Counted from the stretch's first letter, positions 1 through 9,382 are shown. The stretch: DNA of 64,000 nt from Streptomyces thinghirensis (GCA_021502835.1 JAKFGP010000028.1:82442-146441); one strand, 5' to 3'. Made by a program: numbers and translations. The notes: generated by a model not told the origin, from the sequence alone.

Positions 1-78
1 CAACTGGGGACCGCCGTTCCTGGACTCGCGGGAGTCCTTCTGGTCTGCGCTTCGACTGGCCACGGCTTCACTGTGCAC
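1..78 (-). CDS. AsnC/Lrp-family transcriptional regulator, N-terminal fragment
   Basis: Only the first 26 codons lie in the window; the gene continues past position 1. From a GTG at 78 the translation begins VHSEAVASRSADQKDSRESR and then NGGPQL. I recognise this as the variable leader that precedes the helix-turn-helix of a Streptomyces AsnC/Lrp regulator; the DNA-binding and ligand (RAM) domains are not visible. It is divergent from the aldehyde dehydrogenase at 295, the usual arrangement for a local regulator of amino-acid or amine catabolism. No clear ribosome binding site precedes the GTG; a second in-frame GTG six codons in is an alternative. Family assignment rests on recall of the leader sequence. 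Confidence 0.6.
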   Translation of the reverse strand, partial: MHSEAVASRSADQKDSRESRNGGPQL

Positions 79-294
79 GACGTATCGATAGTTTTGCAAG
101 GCCGGATCGATGAAATTCGTTGTCTACGAGGTCAGACTCTACGGATTTCGCAACCTTGGGGCGGCCGGGGGTGTTGAAAACGTCGGGTCTCCGTCTAGGG
201 TTGGGTGTCTCAGTGTTCGGACAGCCGACAGTCAGCAGATGTGGGGTCCGGACACCGGGAGACCTGAAGTAGACACCGAACTTGAGGGCCGGCA
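79..294. promoter_or_regulatory. Divergent promoter region between AsnC-type regulator and aldehyde dehydrogenase
   Basis: This 216-bp gap is richer in A/T than its flanks. It contains two related motifs, TTTTGCAA near 92-99 and TTTCGCAA near 145-152, and between them two TCTACG copies. Such spaced, imperfect repeats would suit an AsnC/Lrp-type dimer, but the site is inferred from position only. A GAGG at 284-287 is the likely ribosome binding site for the GTG at 295. Confidence 0.4.
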
Positions 295-1724
295 GTGAGC
301 ACCGAGCTGCGTCGTCTGCGCAACTACATCGACGGTGAGTTCCGGGACGCCGCCGACGGACGGACCACCGAGGTGGTCAACCCCGCCACGGGCGAGGCCT
401 ACCGACCGCCCTGTCCGGGCAGGCGGACGTGGACGCCGCCATGGCGGCCGCCGCCGTGCCTTCCCGGCCTGGCGGGACCCTGGTCCCGGCCGAGCGGCAG
501 AAGGCCCTGCTGAAGATCGCGGACGCGTTCGAGGAGCGGGCCGAGGAACTGATCGCGGCCGAGGTGGAGAACACGGGCAAGCCCATCGGGCTGACCCGCT
601 CCGAGGAGATCCCGCCGATGGTCGACCAGATCCGCTTCTTCGCGGGCGCGGCGCGGATGCTGGAGGGCGCAGCGCCGGGTGAGTACATGGAGGGCCTGAC
701 CTCCATGATCCGCCGCGAGCCGATCGGCGTCTGCGCGCAGGTCGCGCCGTGGAACTACCCGATGATGATGGCCGTGGAAGTTCGCCCCGGCGCTCGCCGC
801 GGCAACACGGTCGTCCCGGAAGCCTTCGGACACCACCCCGGCGTCCACGGTCCTGATGGCCGACATCATCGGCTCGATCGTGCCCAAGGGCGTCTTCAAC
901 GTCGTCTGCGGCGACCGCGACACCGGCCGTCTGATGGTCGAGCACGAGACCCCGGCGATGGCCTCCATCACCGGCTCGGTGCGGGCCGGCATGTCGGTCG
1001 CCGAGTCGGCGTCGAAGGACCTCAAGCGCGTCCACCTGGAGCTGGGCGGCAAGGCGCCGGTCGTCGTCTTCGAGGACACCGACATCCCCAAGGCCGTCGA
1101 GGGCATCTCGGAGGCGGGCTACTTCAACGCCGGCCAGGACTGCACCGCGGCCACTCGCGTGCTGGTCCACGAGTCGGTCCACGACGAGTTCGTGGGCGCG
1201 TTCGCGAAGGCCGCGTCCGAGATCAAGACCGGCCAGCCGGACGACGAGGACGTCATGTACGGCCCGCTCAACAACCCGAACCAGCTCAAGCAGGTCGTCG
1301 GGTTCATCGAGCGTCTCCCCGCCCACGCCAAGGTCGAGGCGGGCGGCCACCAGGTCGGCGAGAAGGGCTACTTCTACGCCCCGACCGTCGTCTCGGGCCT
1401 CCAAGCAGGACGACGAGATCGTGCAGAACGAGGTCTTCGGCCCCGTCATCACGGTCCAGTCCTTCCGCGACGAGGACCAGGCCGTCGAGTGGGCCAACGG
1501 CGTCAGTACGCGCTGGCCTCCTCGGTGGGACCAAGGACCACGGCCGCGCCATGCGGATGTCCAAGAAGCTGGACTTCGGCTGCGTGTGGATCAACACCCA
1601 CATCCCGCTGGTCGCCGAGATGCCGCACGGCGGCTTCAAGAAGTCCGGTTACGGCAAGGACCTGTCGGGTACGGCTTCGAGGACTCCCCGGATCAAGCAC
1701 GTGATGACGTCGCTGGACGCGTGA
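295..1724 (+). CDS. Gamma-aminobutyraldehyde dehydrogenase-like NAD(P) aldehyde dehydrogenase (first copy, frameshifted)
   Basis: ALDH superfamily enzyme, expected to oxidise 4-aminobutyraldehyde (from putrescine) to GABA with NAD+. The GTG start at 295 has GAGG seven bases upstream and gives VSTELRRLRNYIDGEF. Visible family signatures are VAPWNYPMMMAV (N-terminal fold), HLELGGKAPVVVFEDTDI with the catalytic Glu, FNAGQDCTAATRV with the catalytic Cys, EVFGPVITVQSF and WINTHIP near the end. The total of about 476 codons is normal for the family. Frame breaks lie near 402, 780-830, 1400, 1505 and 1670, and the best-matching frame changes at each. The PotD-like protein at 1942 follows. A second, closely similar enzyme sits at 9588, also followed by a PotD gene. 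Confidence 0.85.
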
Positions 1725-1777
1725 CGGCCTGGACGTGTGACGCGCCTGGACGTGTGACGGATCTGGACGTGTGACGC
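1711..1777 (+). repeat. Short tandem repeat of 16-17 bp at the end of the aldehyde dehydrogenase gene
   Basis: Four copies of a CTGGACGYGTGACG-type unit begin at 1713, 1729, 1746 and 1763. The first overlaps the last codons and the stop of the dehydrogenase; the rest lie in the 3' untranslated region before the terminator hairpin. Confidence 0.8.
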
Positions 1778-1800
1778 ACCCGGTGTGCGCGCGGCCCCGG

Positions 1801-1833
1801 GCGGCCCCGGACGGGATTCCCGTCCGGGGCCGC
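1801..1833. terminator. Rho-independent-type terminator hairpin after the first aldehyde dehydrogenase
   Basis: A perfect 15-bp stem, GCGGCCCCGGACGGG at 1801-1815 and its complement at 1819-1833, closes a 3-nt loop. No T-run follows, as is usual for Streptomyces terminators. Confidence 0.8.
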
Positions 1834-1941
1834 GCCATGCGCACCGCGAACTCGCCCCGGTCGACAGGGTGTCGGGCCTGGGCGGAGGCGCTCGACGCAG
1901 CGTCGATTGTCCCTGGCAGGGCGGGCGCGGGATCCGCGGCC

Positions 1942-3132
1942 ATGCCCTTGCTCTCGACGACGCCCACGCTCTCCCGCCGGACCCTGCTGCGCGGCCTGGG
2001 CGGCTCCGCCGCACTCGGCGCGCTGGCCGGCTGCGGTGTGCCAGCCGCGTACGTCGCGCCGGGCGACCGCGCCGCGACCGACCGGTCCGCCACCGAGCAA
2101 CGGCTGACCTGGGCGAACTGGCCGCTGTACATCGACACCGACGACGAGCACCCGAGCCGGCGGCCCACGCTCGAGGCGTTCGAGAAGCGGTCGGGCATCT
2201 CCGTCGAGTACATCGAGGAGATCAACGACAACGACGAGTTCTTCGGCAAGATCAGCCCGTCCCTGATGAACCACCAGCCCACCGACCGCGACCTGATCGT
2301 CATCAGCGACTGGATGTGCGGGCGGTTCGTCCGGCTCGGCTGGGTGCAGGAGATGGACCGCTCCCGCCAGCCGAACGTCACCGAGTACCTCGACCCGCTG
2401 CTGCGTTCGCCCGCCTTCGACCCGGGCCGTGAGTTCACCGTGCCCTGGCAGTCGGGCATCACCGGCATCGCCTACAACCGCCGCGAGGCTCGGCCGGGAG
2501 ATCCGGCACGTGTCCGACCTGTGGGCGGGGGACCTCAAGGGCCGGGTGACCCTGCTGTCCGGCATGGACGAGGCGTTCGCGCTGCTGATGCAGGGCAACG
2601 GCGTGGACATCACCGACTGGACGGCGGACGACTTCCACGGTCTGCGACCAGGTGGAGAAGCAGGTGGCCAAGGGCCAGATCCGCCGCTTCACCGGCAACG
2701 ACTACATCAAGGACCTCTCCAGCGGTGACGTCCTGGCCTGCCGAGGCCTACTCCGGTGACGTGATCCAGCTCCAGGCGGACGACCCGGACATCGAGTTCG
2801 TCGTCCCGGAGGAGGGCGCCGAGCTGTGGTCGGAGTCCCTGATGATCCCCAACCTGGCCCGCCACAAGGCCAACGCCGAGCGGCTGATCGACTACTACTA
2901 CCAGCCCGAGGTCGCCGCGGACCTGGCCGCCTGGGTCAACTACGTCTGCCCCGTCCCCGCCGCCCGGGGACGTTCTCGCCTCCTCCGGCGACGAGGAGAC
3001 CGCCGCCCTGGCCGAGGACCCGCTTGATCTTCCCGGACGCGGCGATGCGCGAGCGGCTCGCCATCGCGCGGGACATCGCGGCGGGGAGCGGTCGGAGTTC
3101 GCGAAGCGGTGAACGGGATCGTGGGCGTGTAG
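1942..3132 (+). CDS. PotD-like polyamine ABC transporter substrate-binding lipoprotein (orphan copy, frameshifted)
   Basis: Family 1 periplasmic-type binding protein of the spermidine/putrescine group. The ATG at 1942 gives a twin-arginine-like signal (SRRTLLRGLGGSAALGAL) ending in the lipobox LAGC, so it should be anchored outside the membrane. Family landmarks: LTWANWPLYIDTD, EEINDNDEFFGKI, RFVRLGWVQEMD, FTVPWQSGITGIAYN, FTGNDYIKDLSSGDV, PEEGAELWSESLMIPN, INYVCP-like WVNYVCPVPAA. About 397 codons, normal length. Frame changes occur near 2490, 2640, 2745, 2970, 3025 and 3090. No permease or ATPase genes accompany it; it may share the PotABC system encoded at 12.4-15.4 kb, or bind a different amine. 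Confidence 0.85.
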
Positions 3133-3145
3133 CAGACTGACCGGT

Positions 3146-3761
3146 GTGATGAATTCACCGGACGATGAAAAGGTGGGGGCGGCGGTCACGCTCGGTCTGC
3201 TGGCCGTCTGGGCCCTGCGACGCCGAGGAACTGGCGACCGTACCGGGCTGGTGGCGGCGCCACCTGCCCCGTCCTGCGCGAGCGGTTCCCCACGGTGCCG
3301 GAGGCCGGTGGCGCCGGGCCGGGTCGGTCGACGGGCGGGAGTTCGCGGTGGCGGTCAGGGCGATGGCGCGGTCGTGGCCGCCGCGTCCTTGCCGCGGGAC
3401 GGCTCACCGGCGGCCGGTCGGCCGCGTACCAGACGGCGCTGAACGCCTTCGGCCTGCACGGCCTGGTCCACCTCGCCCAGGCGGCATTGGTGCGCGGCTA
3501 CACGCCCGGGGCCGCGACCTCGCCCCTCGTCGTCGTCCGTTCACGCTCTGGGCCCGCCACCGGCTGCGCCGCGCCGGTGTCCTGCGCGCCACGCGCCCGC
3601 GTGACCTCGCCGTGGGACTCGGCTTCGCGGGCGCGGCGACGGTCGGGGCGCACGCGGTGGCGCGGCGGCTGACGGGGGGCTACTTCAGCGCGGCCAAGGT
3701 GATCGCGTCGAGGACCGGGTTCCGCTCCGCGCTCTTGGCGTCCGTGGCGTTGACCGAGTAG
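3146..3761 (+). CDS. HXXEE domain-containing membrane protein (frameshifted)
   Basis: Starts at GTG 3146 or ATG 3149 (MNSPDDEKVGAAVTLGLLAVWAL), directly after the PotD-like gene. The next residues read DAEELATVPGWWRRHLP in a shifted frame; restoring two bases gives the His-Asp-Ala-Glu-Glu motif that defines the HXXEE family (function unknown). Later parts are hydrophobic (FGLHGLVHLAQAALVRGY, LAVGLGFAGAATVGAHAVARR), consistent with four or so membrane helices. Frame breaks near 3220, 3290, 3400 and 3540. The last reading frame runs to 3761 and overlaps the convergent serine hydrolase by about 80 bp; the true stop may be nearer 3676. Confidence 0.6.
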
Positions 3762-4845
3762 ACGAGGGTGCGGCTCAGGTTGCGGGTGCCGCCGATGACG
3801 GCGCTGTATCCGTAGCGGGACCCCGACTTGCCCCAGAAGTCCTTGCCGCCGACTTCCGTGAACTCCAGCCCCGCGCTGCGCTGTGCGCCCGGGACGCCTG
3901 CCGGGGTCGTGAACATCTCCTCCAGCTCCGGCTGCGGCACGATCTTTCCCCGGAACAGCTTGGTGAGCAGCTTCTCCAGGTCGGCGGTGGTGGAGATCAT
4001 GTCGCCGGCCGCCCAGCGGTCCGCCTGGTTCCACTCGGTCACGTCGACCAGCCGCGTCGTGCCGTCCGGCTGTTGCACCGCCTGGTAGCCCCGGTTGTAC
4101 GGGCCGCTGGATGCGGGGTCGGTGCCGGGGAAGTACGTGTGGTGCATGCCGGCCGGGCGCAGGACCAGGCGCGTGGCCACGGAGGCGTACGAGTGCCCCG
4201 TCACCTTCTCGATCAGCAGGCCGAGGATCGTGTAGTTGATGTTCCGGTACTGCTGCCGCGTCCCCAGGGTGAAGTCCTCCGGCCCCTTGGCGATCGCCGA
4301 CGCCGCGACCTGCCGCGGGGTGAGGGTCTCGAAGCGGTGCGCGTACACCTCCGCGAAGTCGTCGCCGAGAGCGTCGCCCGGCTTGATGCCGCTGGTGTGG
4401 TTGAGCAGTTGGCGGACACTGATCGGCTGCTCGAACTCCGGCGTGAACAAGTCGGGGAGGTAGCCCTGCACGGGCGCGTCCAGGTCGATCACGTCCTGGG
4501 CGGCGAGCCGCAGGACGGTGGCGGCGGTGACGACCTTCGTGACCGAACCGGCCCGGAAGCGGGCATGGGGTGTGCCGGCCGGTCACCGGCCAGGTCGCGC
4601 ACGCCCGCGCTGCCGCGCCAGTCGCCGTCGGGGTCGCCGACCCGCACGAGGGCGGCCCGGTGGCGTGCTGGTTCGGGGAGCCCGTCGAGGGCGGCGCGCA
4701 GCGCTTCCTCGTTCGGCCCGTCCTGGCCGACGGGCGAGCGGCAGCCGCGGCGGGCGGCGCGGCGAAGGCCGGGGCCGCCAACGGGCTCCGCGGGCCAGGG
4801 CGAGGACGACGGAGGCGGCGAGAACGGAGGGGTACGGGCACGCAT
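3680..4845 (-). CDS. Secreted serine hydrolase, beta-lactamase class C / D-Ala-D-Ala carboxypeptidase type (S12 family)
   Basis: Penicillin-binding-protein-like serine hydrolase. The ATG at 4845 has GGAG seven bases upstream. Reading across three frames gives a signal peptide (SVLAASVVLALA, then APAFA-APPAAAAA) and a mature start NEEALRAALDGLP. The catalytic SxxK is SVTK (GSVTKVVTAATVLRLAA), the Tyr motif is YRNINYTILGLL, and NHTSGI and WGKSGSRYGYS (KSG in place of KTG) follow at typical spacing. About 388 codons. Frame breaks near 4570, 4750 and 4800 affect only the N-terminal third; from SVTK to the stop the frame is intact. Likely an extracellular DD-peptidase or esterase; the substrate cannot be told from sequence. 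Confidence 0.82.
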
Positions 4846-4956
4846 CGACTGCTCCAGGGTGAAGGCGGTTGCGGCGGAAGGATCGCTGATCATCCTTGGT
4901 GCGCCGCGCCCCGTGGCGGATCGTCGGTGAGTAGGGTGTCCGCCCCGCAGCCGGAC

Positions 4957-5760
4957 TCAGGGAATCCCCGCATGAGGGACGGGGAGTTGGGGGCACCCCT
5001 TACGGGACCGGGGTGGCCTGCCGGCGTCGCGCAGCGCGCACAGGGTGTCGATTCGGTTGGTGGTGATCGAGTCGACGCCCAGCGCGATCAGCCGGCGCAT
5101 GGAGCGCTGGTGTCCGGGGTCCACACCGACAGCAGGCAGCCGTCACCGTGGACCCGTTTCCGCCGAAGGGCCTTGTTCACCAGCCCGAACCGGTAGTTCA
5201 GTTACCGCGGCCGCACCGCCGCGAGCAGCGCGGGGCGCGGCGGCGTCGCCGTCGTCCAGGTCATGGCGATCTCGGCGGCGGGGGGTCGGCGGCGCGCACG
5301 GCTAGCATGGCCGTGGCGCCCGCCGTGTAGTACACGCGGTCCTGGGCCCCGCACTCCCGGACGACGTCCACGATGCGCCGCACCGCCCGCTCGCCCGGCC
5401 CGCCCGGCAGGTCCAGCATCAGCCGGCTGCCGTCGGTCGCGGGACAGCGCCTCGGCGAGCGTCGGCACCCTGCCGCCGTCAGCCCGCGCACCTCCTCGGC
5501 CGACAGGGAACGCAGCGGCCGGTCGTGCAGCCACAGCCGCTTCAGCGTCTCGTCGTGCAGCCACAGCCGCTTCAGCGTCTCGTCGTGCAGCAGCACCGGG
5601 CACGCCGTCGCGGGTGAGCCGTACATGCGTCGGTCTCGACCGCGTCCGCGCCGCGGCCGAGCGCGAGTGCAGCGACCTCGATGGTGTTCTCGCGGTAGCG
5701 GGTACGGGTCGCCGCGGTGGGCCACGGCGGTCAGGTCGCGTGCGGGACTGTGGTGGTCAC
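4957..5760 (-). CDS. Glycerophosphodiester phosphodiesterase family protein (frameshifted)
   Basis: GDPD-type TIM barrel enzyme, expected to hydrolyse glycerophosphodiesters to glycerol 3-phosphate and an alcohol. The GTG at 5760 gives TTTVPHA; then VAHRGDP with the catalytic His-Arg, YRENTIEVAALALGRGADAVETD with the metal-binding Glu and Asp, and LLHDETLKRLWL follow in pieced frames. The C-terminal part GVDSITTNRIDTL matches the family end. Short (about 268 codons) and with breaks near 5730, 5690, 5620, 5480, 5440, 5290 and 5130. It holds an internal 10-residue tandem duplication. It lies just downstream of the adenosine deaminase on the same strand and may be cotranscribed (5 bp gap). Confidence 0.75.
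5524..5583 (-). repeat. In-frame 30-bp tandem duplication inside the GDPD gene
   Basis: Two identical 30-bp units, 5524-5553 and 5554-5583, followed by 7 bp of a third. Each encodes HDETLKRLWL on the minus strand, so the frame is preserved. A single copy is what the family would have. Confidence 0.9.
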
Positions 5761-5765
5761 CCGGT

Positions 5766-6824
5766 TCAGGAGGCGAGCCAGGCGGAGGTGTACGTGTCGA
5801 TCTCGTCGCTGATCCGCGCCTTGCCCGGCCCGTCCAGGAACGAAGCCTCGACCGCGTTCTTCGCCAGGTCGGCGAGGCCCCTGCGTCGAGGTCGAGGAGC
5901 CGGGCGGCGACGGCGTACTCGTTGTTGAGGTCGGTGCCGAACATCGGCGGGTCGTCGGAGTTGATGGTCACCAGGGACACCGGCGCGCGTGAACTCCTTG
6001 ATCGGGTGCTCGTCCAGGGTGCGTACCGCGCGGGTGGCGATGTTCGAGGTCGGGCACACCTCCAGGGGGATGCGCCGCTCGGCGAGGTGCGCCAGCAGCT
6101 TCGGGTCCTGCGCCGAGCTGGTGCCGTGTCCGATGCGCTCGGCGCGCAGGTCGGTCAGGGCGTCCCACACCGTCTGCGGGCGTGGTCTCGCCGGCGTGCG
6201 GCACCGAGTGCAGCCCGGCGGCGATCGCCCGGTCGAGTAGGGCTTGAACCGCGGCCGCGAGACCCCGATCTCGGGGCCCGCCGAGCCCGAAGGAGCCAGG
6301 CCCTCCGGGCGCACCCGGTCATCGGTGGCGAGCCGCGTCGTCTCCTCGGCGGCTCTCCGTACCGGCCTCGCCCGGAATGTCGGAGCACCAGCGCGAACGG
6401 TCCCGAACTCGGCCTCGGCTGCCTTGCGGGCGTCCTCGATCGCGGCCATGAAGGCGCCCTCGTCGATGCCGCGCCGGGTGGAGGAGAACGGGGTGATGGT
6501 CAAGCTCGGCGTACCGCACCTGCTGCCGGGCCATGTCACGGGCCACCTCGTACGTCAGCAGCCGGACGTCCTCCGGGGTGCGGATCAGGTCGACGACGGA
6601 CAGGTACACGTCGATGAAGTGGGCGAAGTCCGTGAACTGGAAGTAGTCGACCAGGGCCTCGGGGTCGGTGGGGACCCGGAGTCGGGGTGGCGCGCGGCCA
6701 GTTCCGAGACGATGCGCGGGAGGCGGAGCCGACGTGGTGGACGTGCAGTTCGGCCTTGGGCAGTCCGGCGATGAAGGCGTGCAGGCTCTCGCGGGACGTC
6801 GGGGTCGACGAGGTGCTCGGTCAA
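5766..6824 (-). CDS. add: Adenosine deaminase (frameshifted)
   Basis: Zn-dependent hydrolase converting adenosine to inosine in purine salvage. A TTG at 6824 is preceded by GGAGG and gives TEHLVDPDVPRE. The metal-site motif is LPKAELHVHHVGSA. Further landmarks: YLSVVDLIRTPEDVRLLTYE, YAEL, GIDEGAFMAAIEDARKAAEAEFGTV, ERIGHGTSS, RRIPLEVCPTSNIATRAV, and TINSDDPPMFGTDLNNEY with the catalytic Asp pair. It ends EIDTYTSAWLAS. About 353 codons, normal. Frame breaks near 6790, 6700, 6500, 6400, 6300, 6190, 5990 and 5885. The gene just downstream encodes GDPD. Identity is secure from the motifs despite the breaks. Confidence 0.9.
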
Positions 6825-6978
6825 GGGGTTCCTCCCCACAGCGGCGCCCCGGGCCGGTGCGGGCCGGCCGGACGCGGGTGATCGGCTGATCGGTGACTCG
6901 GGATCATCGTAGGCCGGGCCCGTGCCGGGTGGCGACGGGCCGTAGCATGACGGGACGTTCGACAGAGGGGGCCCGCCC

Positions 6979-7980
6979 ATGCCCGACGAAGCGCAGCCGC
7001 CGAGAGCCGACGCGCACACGCCGGAAGCCCAGGGGAACGATCACGCGCCTCGGCCGGCGTCACCCGGTGCCGGCACCGGTGACGCGTGGGGCGGCGCCGG
7101 CCGACGGGCCCTCCGACGGCATCGCGGACGCGGCCCTCCGGGTCGGCCTCGACAAACCGGGGGCGCCGGGCACGCCGAGCGGGTCTGGTACGCCGGAGGC
7201 CTCGGGCGCCCAGCCGTCTCCGTCGCCGTCGCGTCCTGGGCCGGGCTTCAACGGCCTACGGCGATACCCGGGCCGGGCCCAGACCCGTGGGCGCCGCCGG
7301 TGGACGATGCCGTGCCGACGCCCGACGGCGGTCCCGGGGCCACCCTCGCGGCGGGCGGGCCCGCTCCGTGGTCGGCCCCGTCCGTCCACGACCAGCGAGA
7401 CGGTCCCGTCCATGCCGGCCATGGACACCACGCCATGGGCAGCCCCGGCCGCCACGACGCCGGCGAACGACCCCGCCAACCCCTTCGCGCCGCCGGGACC
7501 GACTGCCGCCGCTACGGGTGCGCCGAACCCCTTCGCGCCCCCGGCCGCGACGCCGCCGTACGTCCAGGACCGGGCGGCGGTCCCGCCGCCCATCGCGCCC
7601 GACGGCCCCGGTCAGGTCCCGTACGGCTACCCCGGCCCGGGCGGGTACGGACACCCGGGCGGCCCGGGCGGATACCCCGGTGCGCAGCCGCAGGGCTACT
7701 TCGGCTGGCCCGGCATGGTGCCGATGCCGAGCAACGGCATGGGCACGGCCGGCCTGGTCCTCGGCATCATCGCGGCCGTCGGCTTCCGCCTCTGGCCGCT
7801 CGCGATCGTGCTGGGCGTCCTCGGCGTCATCTTCGGTGGGCTCGGCCGTGCCAAGGCGGGTCGGGGCGAGCCACCAACGGAGGCCAGGCCCTGGCCGGCA
7901 TCATCTGCGCGATCGTCGGCATCGCTCTCGGCATCGGCTTCGGGCTGCTGGTCATCTGCGCCGTGAGCCCGGAGGGCTGA
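6979..7980 (+). CDS. DUF4190-type membrane protein with long Pro/Gly-rich N-terminus
   Basis: The ATG at 6979 follows AGAGGGGG. The first two thirds are low-complexity Pro, Ala, Gly and Tyr (for example YGYPGPGGYGHPGG and NPFAPP twice), probably a disordered cytoplasmic tail. The C-terminal third reads MGTAGLVLGIIAAVGF, WPLAIVLGVLGVIFGGLGRAKA and ALAGIICAIVGIALGIGFGL, two or three helices in the DUF4190 pattern. Function unknown. Frame changes near 7070, 7300 and 7860. It is divergent from adenosine deaminase. Confidence 0.7.
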   Translation: MPDEAQPPRADAHTPEAQGNDHAPRPASPGAGTGDAWGGAGRRALRRHRGRGPPGRPRQTGGAGHAERVWYAGGLGRPAVSVAVASWAGLQRPTAIPGPGPDPWAPPVDDAVPTPDGGPGATLAAGGPAPWSAPSVHDQRDGPVHAGHGHHAMGSPGRHDAGERPRQPLRAAGTDCRRYGCAEPLRAPGRDAAVRPGPGGGPAAHRARRPRSGPVRLPRPGRVRTPGRPGRIPRCAAAGLLRLARHGADAEQRHGHGRPGPRHHRGRRLPPLAARDRAGRPRRHLRWARPCQGGSGRATNGGQALAGIICAIVGIALGIGFGLLVICAVSPEG

Positions 7981-7997
7981 GTCGCGGGCCGGAGCCC

Positions 7998-8180
7998 GGG
8001 GTGCTGAGTCCTGTGCCGGAGGCCGGAGCCGTGAGCTCGGAGCCCTGAGCCGTGGGCTGGGGCCCGGGGTGCTGAGTCCTGTGCCGGAGGCCGGAGCGGT
8101 GAGCTCGGAGCCCTGAGCCGTGGGCTGGGCCCGGGGTGCTGAGTCCTGAGCCGTGCGGCCGTAGCCCGTAGCCCGTAGCC
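7998..8180. repeat. Imperfect 67-68 bp tandem repeat
   Basis: The phrase GTGCTGAGTCCTG starts at 8001, 8069 and 8136, each time followed by blocks such as GAGCTCGGAGCCCTGAGCC. Two full units and a partial third are present. The array ends in three copies of GTAGCCC at 8161-8180. No credible gene reads through it; it lies just after the DUF4190 stop. Confidence 0.8.
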
Positions 8181-8320
8181 TTGGCCCCGTAGTCCCGAGC
8201 CCAGACACCGCGCCGCGCGCCGGGGCCGGGTCTGCGCCCGCCTGCCGGTCTGGCCTCCTGGTGCTCCCTGCCGTCCCCGGTGGCGGCCCGGCTGATCCGC
8301 CGCTCCCGGCCTGACCCGCT

Positions 8321-8680
8321 GTCCGCCACGGGTTTCGTCGCCCTGTCGCTTTCTGCCCGGCTTGCTGTCCGCCACGGGTTTCGTCGCCCTGTCGCTTTCT
8401 GCCCGGCTTGCTGTCCGCCACGGGTTTCGTCGCCCTGTCGCTTTCTGCCCGGCTTGCTGTCCGCCACGGGTTTCGTCGCCCTGTCGCTTTCTGCCCGGCT
8501 TGCTGTCCGCCACGGGTCTCGTCGCCCTGTCGCTTTCTGCCCGGCTTGCTGTCCGCCACGGGTCTCGTCGCCCTGTCGCTCTCCGCCCGGCTTGCTGTCC
8601 GCCATGGGTTTCGTCGCCCTGTCGCTTTCTGCCCCGGCTCTCCGCCCGCCACGGGTCCCGCCGCCCCGTCAGCCACCGGC
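8321..8680. repeat. 46-bp minisatellite, seven near-identical copies plus a degenerate one
   Basis: Units begin at 8321, 8367, 8413, 8459, 8505, 8551 and 8597 with exactly 46-bp spacing. Each contains GTCCGCCACGGGTTTCGTCG followed by CCCTGTCGCTTTCTGCCCGG. Later units carry single changes (TTTC to TCTC, CACG to CATG). An eighth unit from 8643 is eroded. Because 46 is not a multiple of three, every long open frame through the array cycles through all frames, which argues against coding. It occupies the gap between convergent DUF4190 and NADAR genes. Confidence 0.95.
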
Positions 8681-8786
8681 CTCTCGCCCCCCCACACACA
8701 CCGCCAACCGATCCGCATGGCCGGCTGACCCGACTGACCCGGACGGGCCCGACGCCCCCCACATCAGTCCCAGGCGGCCGCCCGAA

Positions 8787-9382
8787 TCACCCACCAGCCC
8801 GCAGCCGCCCCTGCGCCGTCATCAGCGCGAAGCCCAGCAGGTTCGGGCCCCGCCACCGCCCGGGTCCGTCGCCGCCTCGTCGTCCGCGGTCAGACCGATG
8901 CCCCACAACCGGTCCACGGGGCTCGCCTCCACCAGCACCCTCTCGCCCGTGTTCAGCAAGAACGCGCGCAGTGTCGGGGCCGAGGCGAACTCTGTGGACG
9001 CTGCCCTCGACGACGATCCGGAACCGCTCGCGCTCCCACACCGTCTCGTCGAAGCCGCGCACCAGCCGCCCCGTCTTCTTCGCCTCGGCGGGATGATCAG
9101 CCGCGAGCACCCGCCGCTCGGCCTCCGCGTCGCCGAAGAGCCGGGCCTTGCCCGCCATCATCCAGTGCTCCGCGGTCGCGTACTCCACCCCGGCCACGGT
9201 GAACGGCGACGGCCACCACTGGCTCAGACAGCTCGGCCCGATCCGGCCGTCCGGGAGCGGCCGGTGCCCCCAGAAGCAGAGGTACTTGATCCGCGCGCCC
9301 GCCCGGACCCGCCCGATCAGCGACTCCTGCTGTCGATGATCTCCACCGCCCCGGAATCCCGCGCCCCCGTGATCTTCTCCAT
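8787..9382 (-). CDS. NADAR family protein (YbiA-like N-glycosidase)
   Basis: NADAR proteins cleave N-glycosidic bonds in riboflavin intermediates or ADP-ribose derivatives. The ATG at 9382 gives MEKITGARDSGAVEI. The domain shows KYLCFWGH, CLSQWWPSPFTVAGVEYATA, EHWMMAGKARLFGD and the C-terminal signature GPNLLGFALM. About 198 codons, usual size. A frame break near 8970-8990 interrupts the stretch before the signature. It is divergent from the second aldehyde dehydrogenase and faces the minisatellite. Cellular role unknown: candidates are riboflavin-pathway damage control or ADP-ribose metabolism. Confidence 0.82.

Noticed and set aside
232..1497. Minus-strand frame of 421 codons opposite the first aldehyde dehydrogenase
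   Set aside because: Antisense shadow of a high-GC gene: Arg/Gly/Pro-rich with no recognisable domain, while the plus strand has clear ALDH motifs.
8321..8680. Possible CRISPR array
   Set aside because: The units are directly adjacent with no variable spacers, and no cas genes are present.
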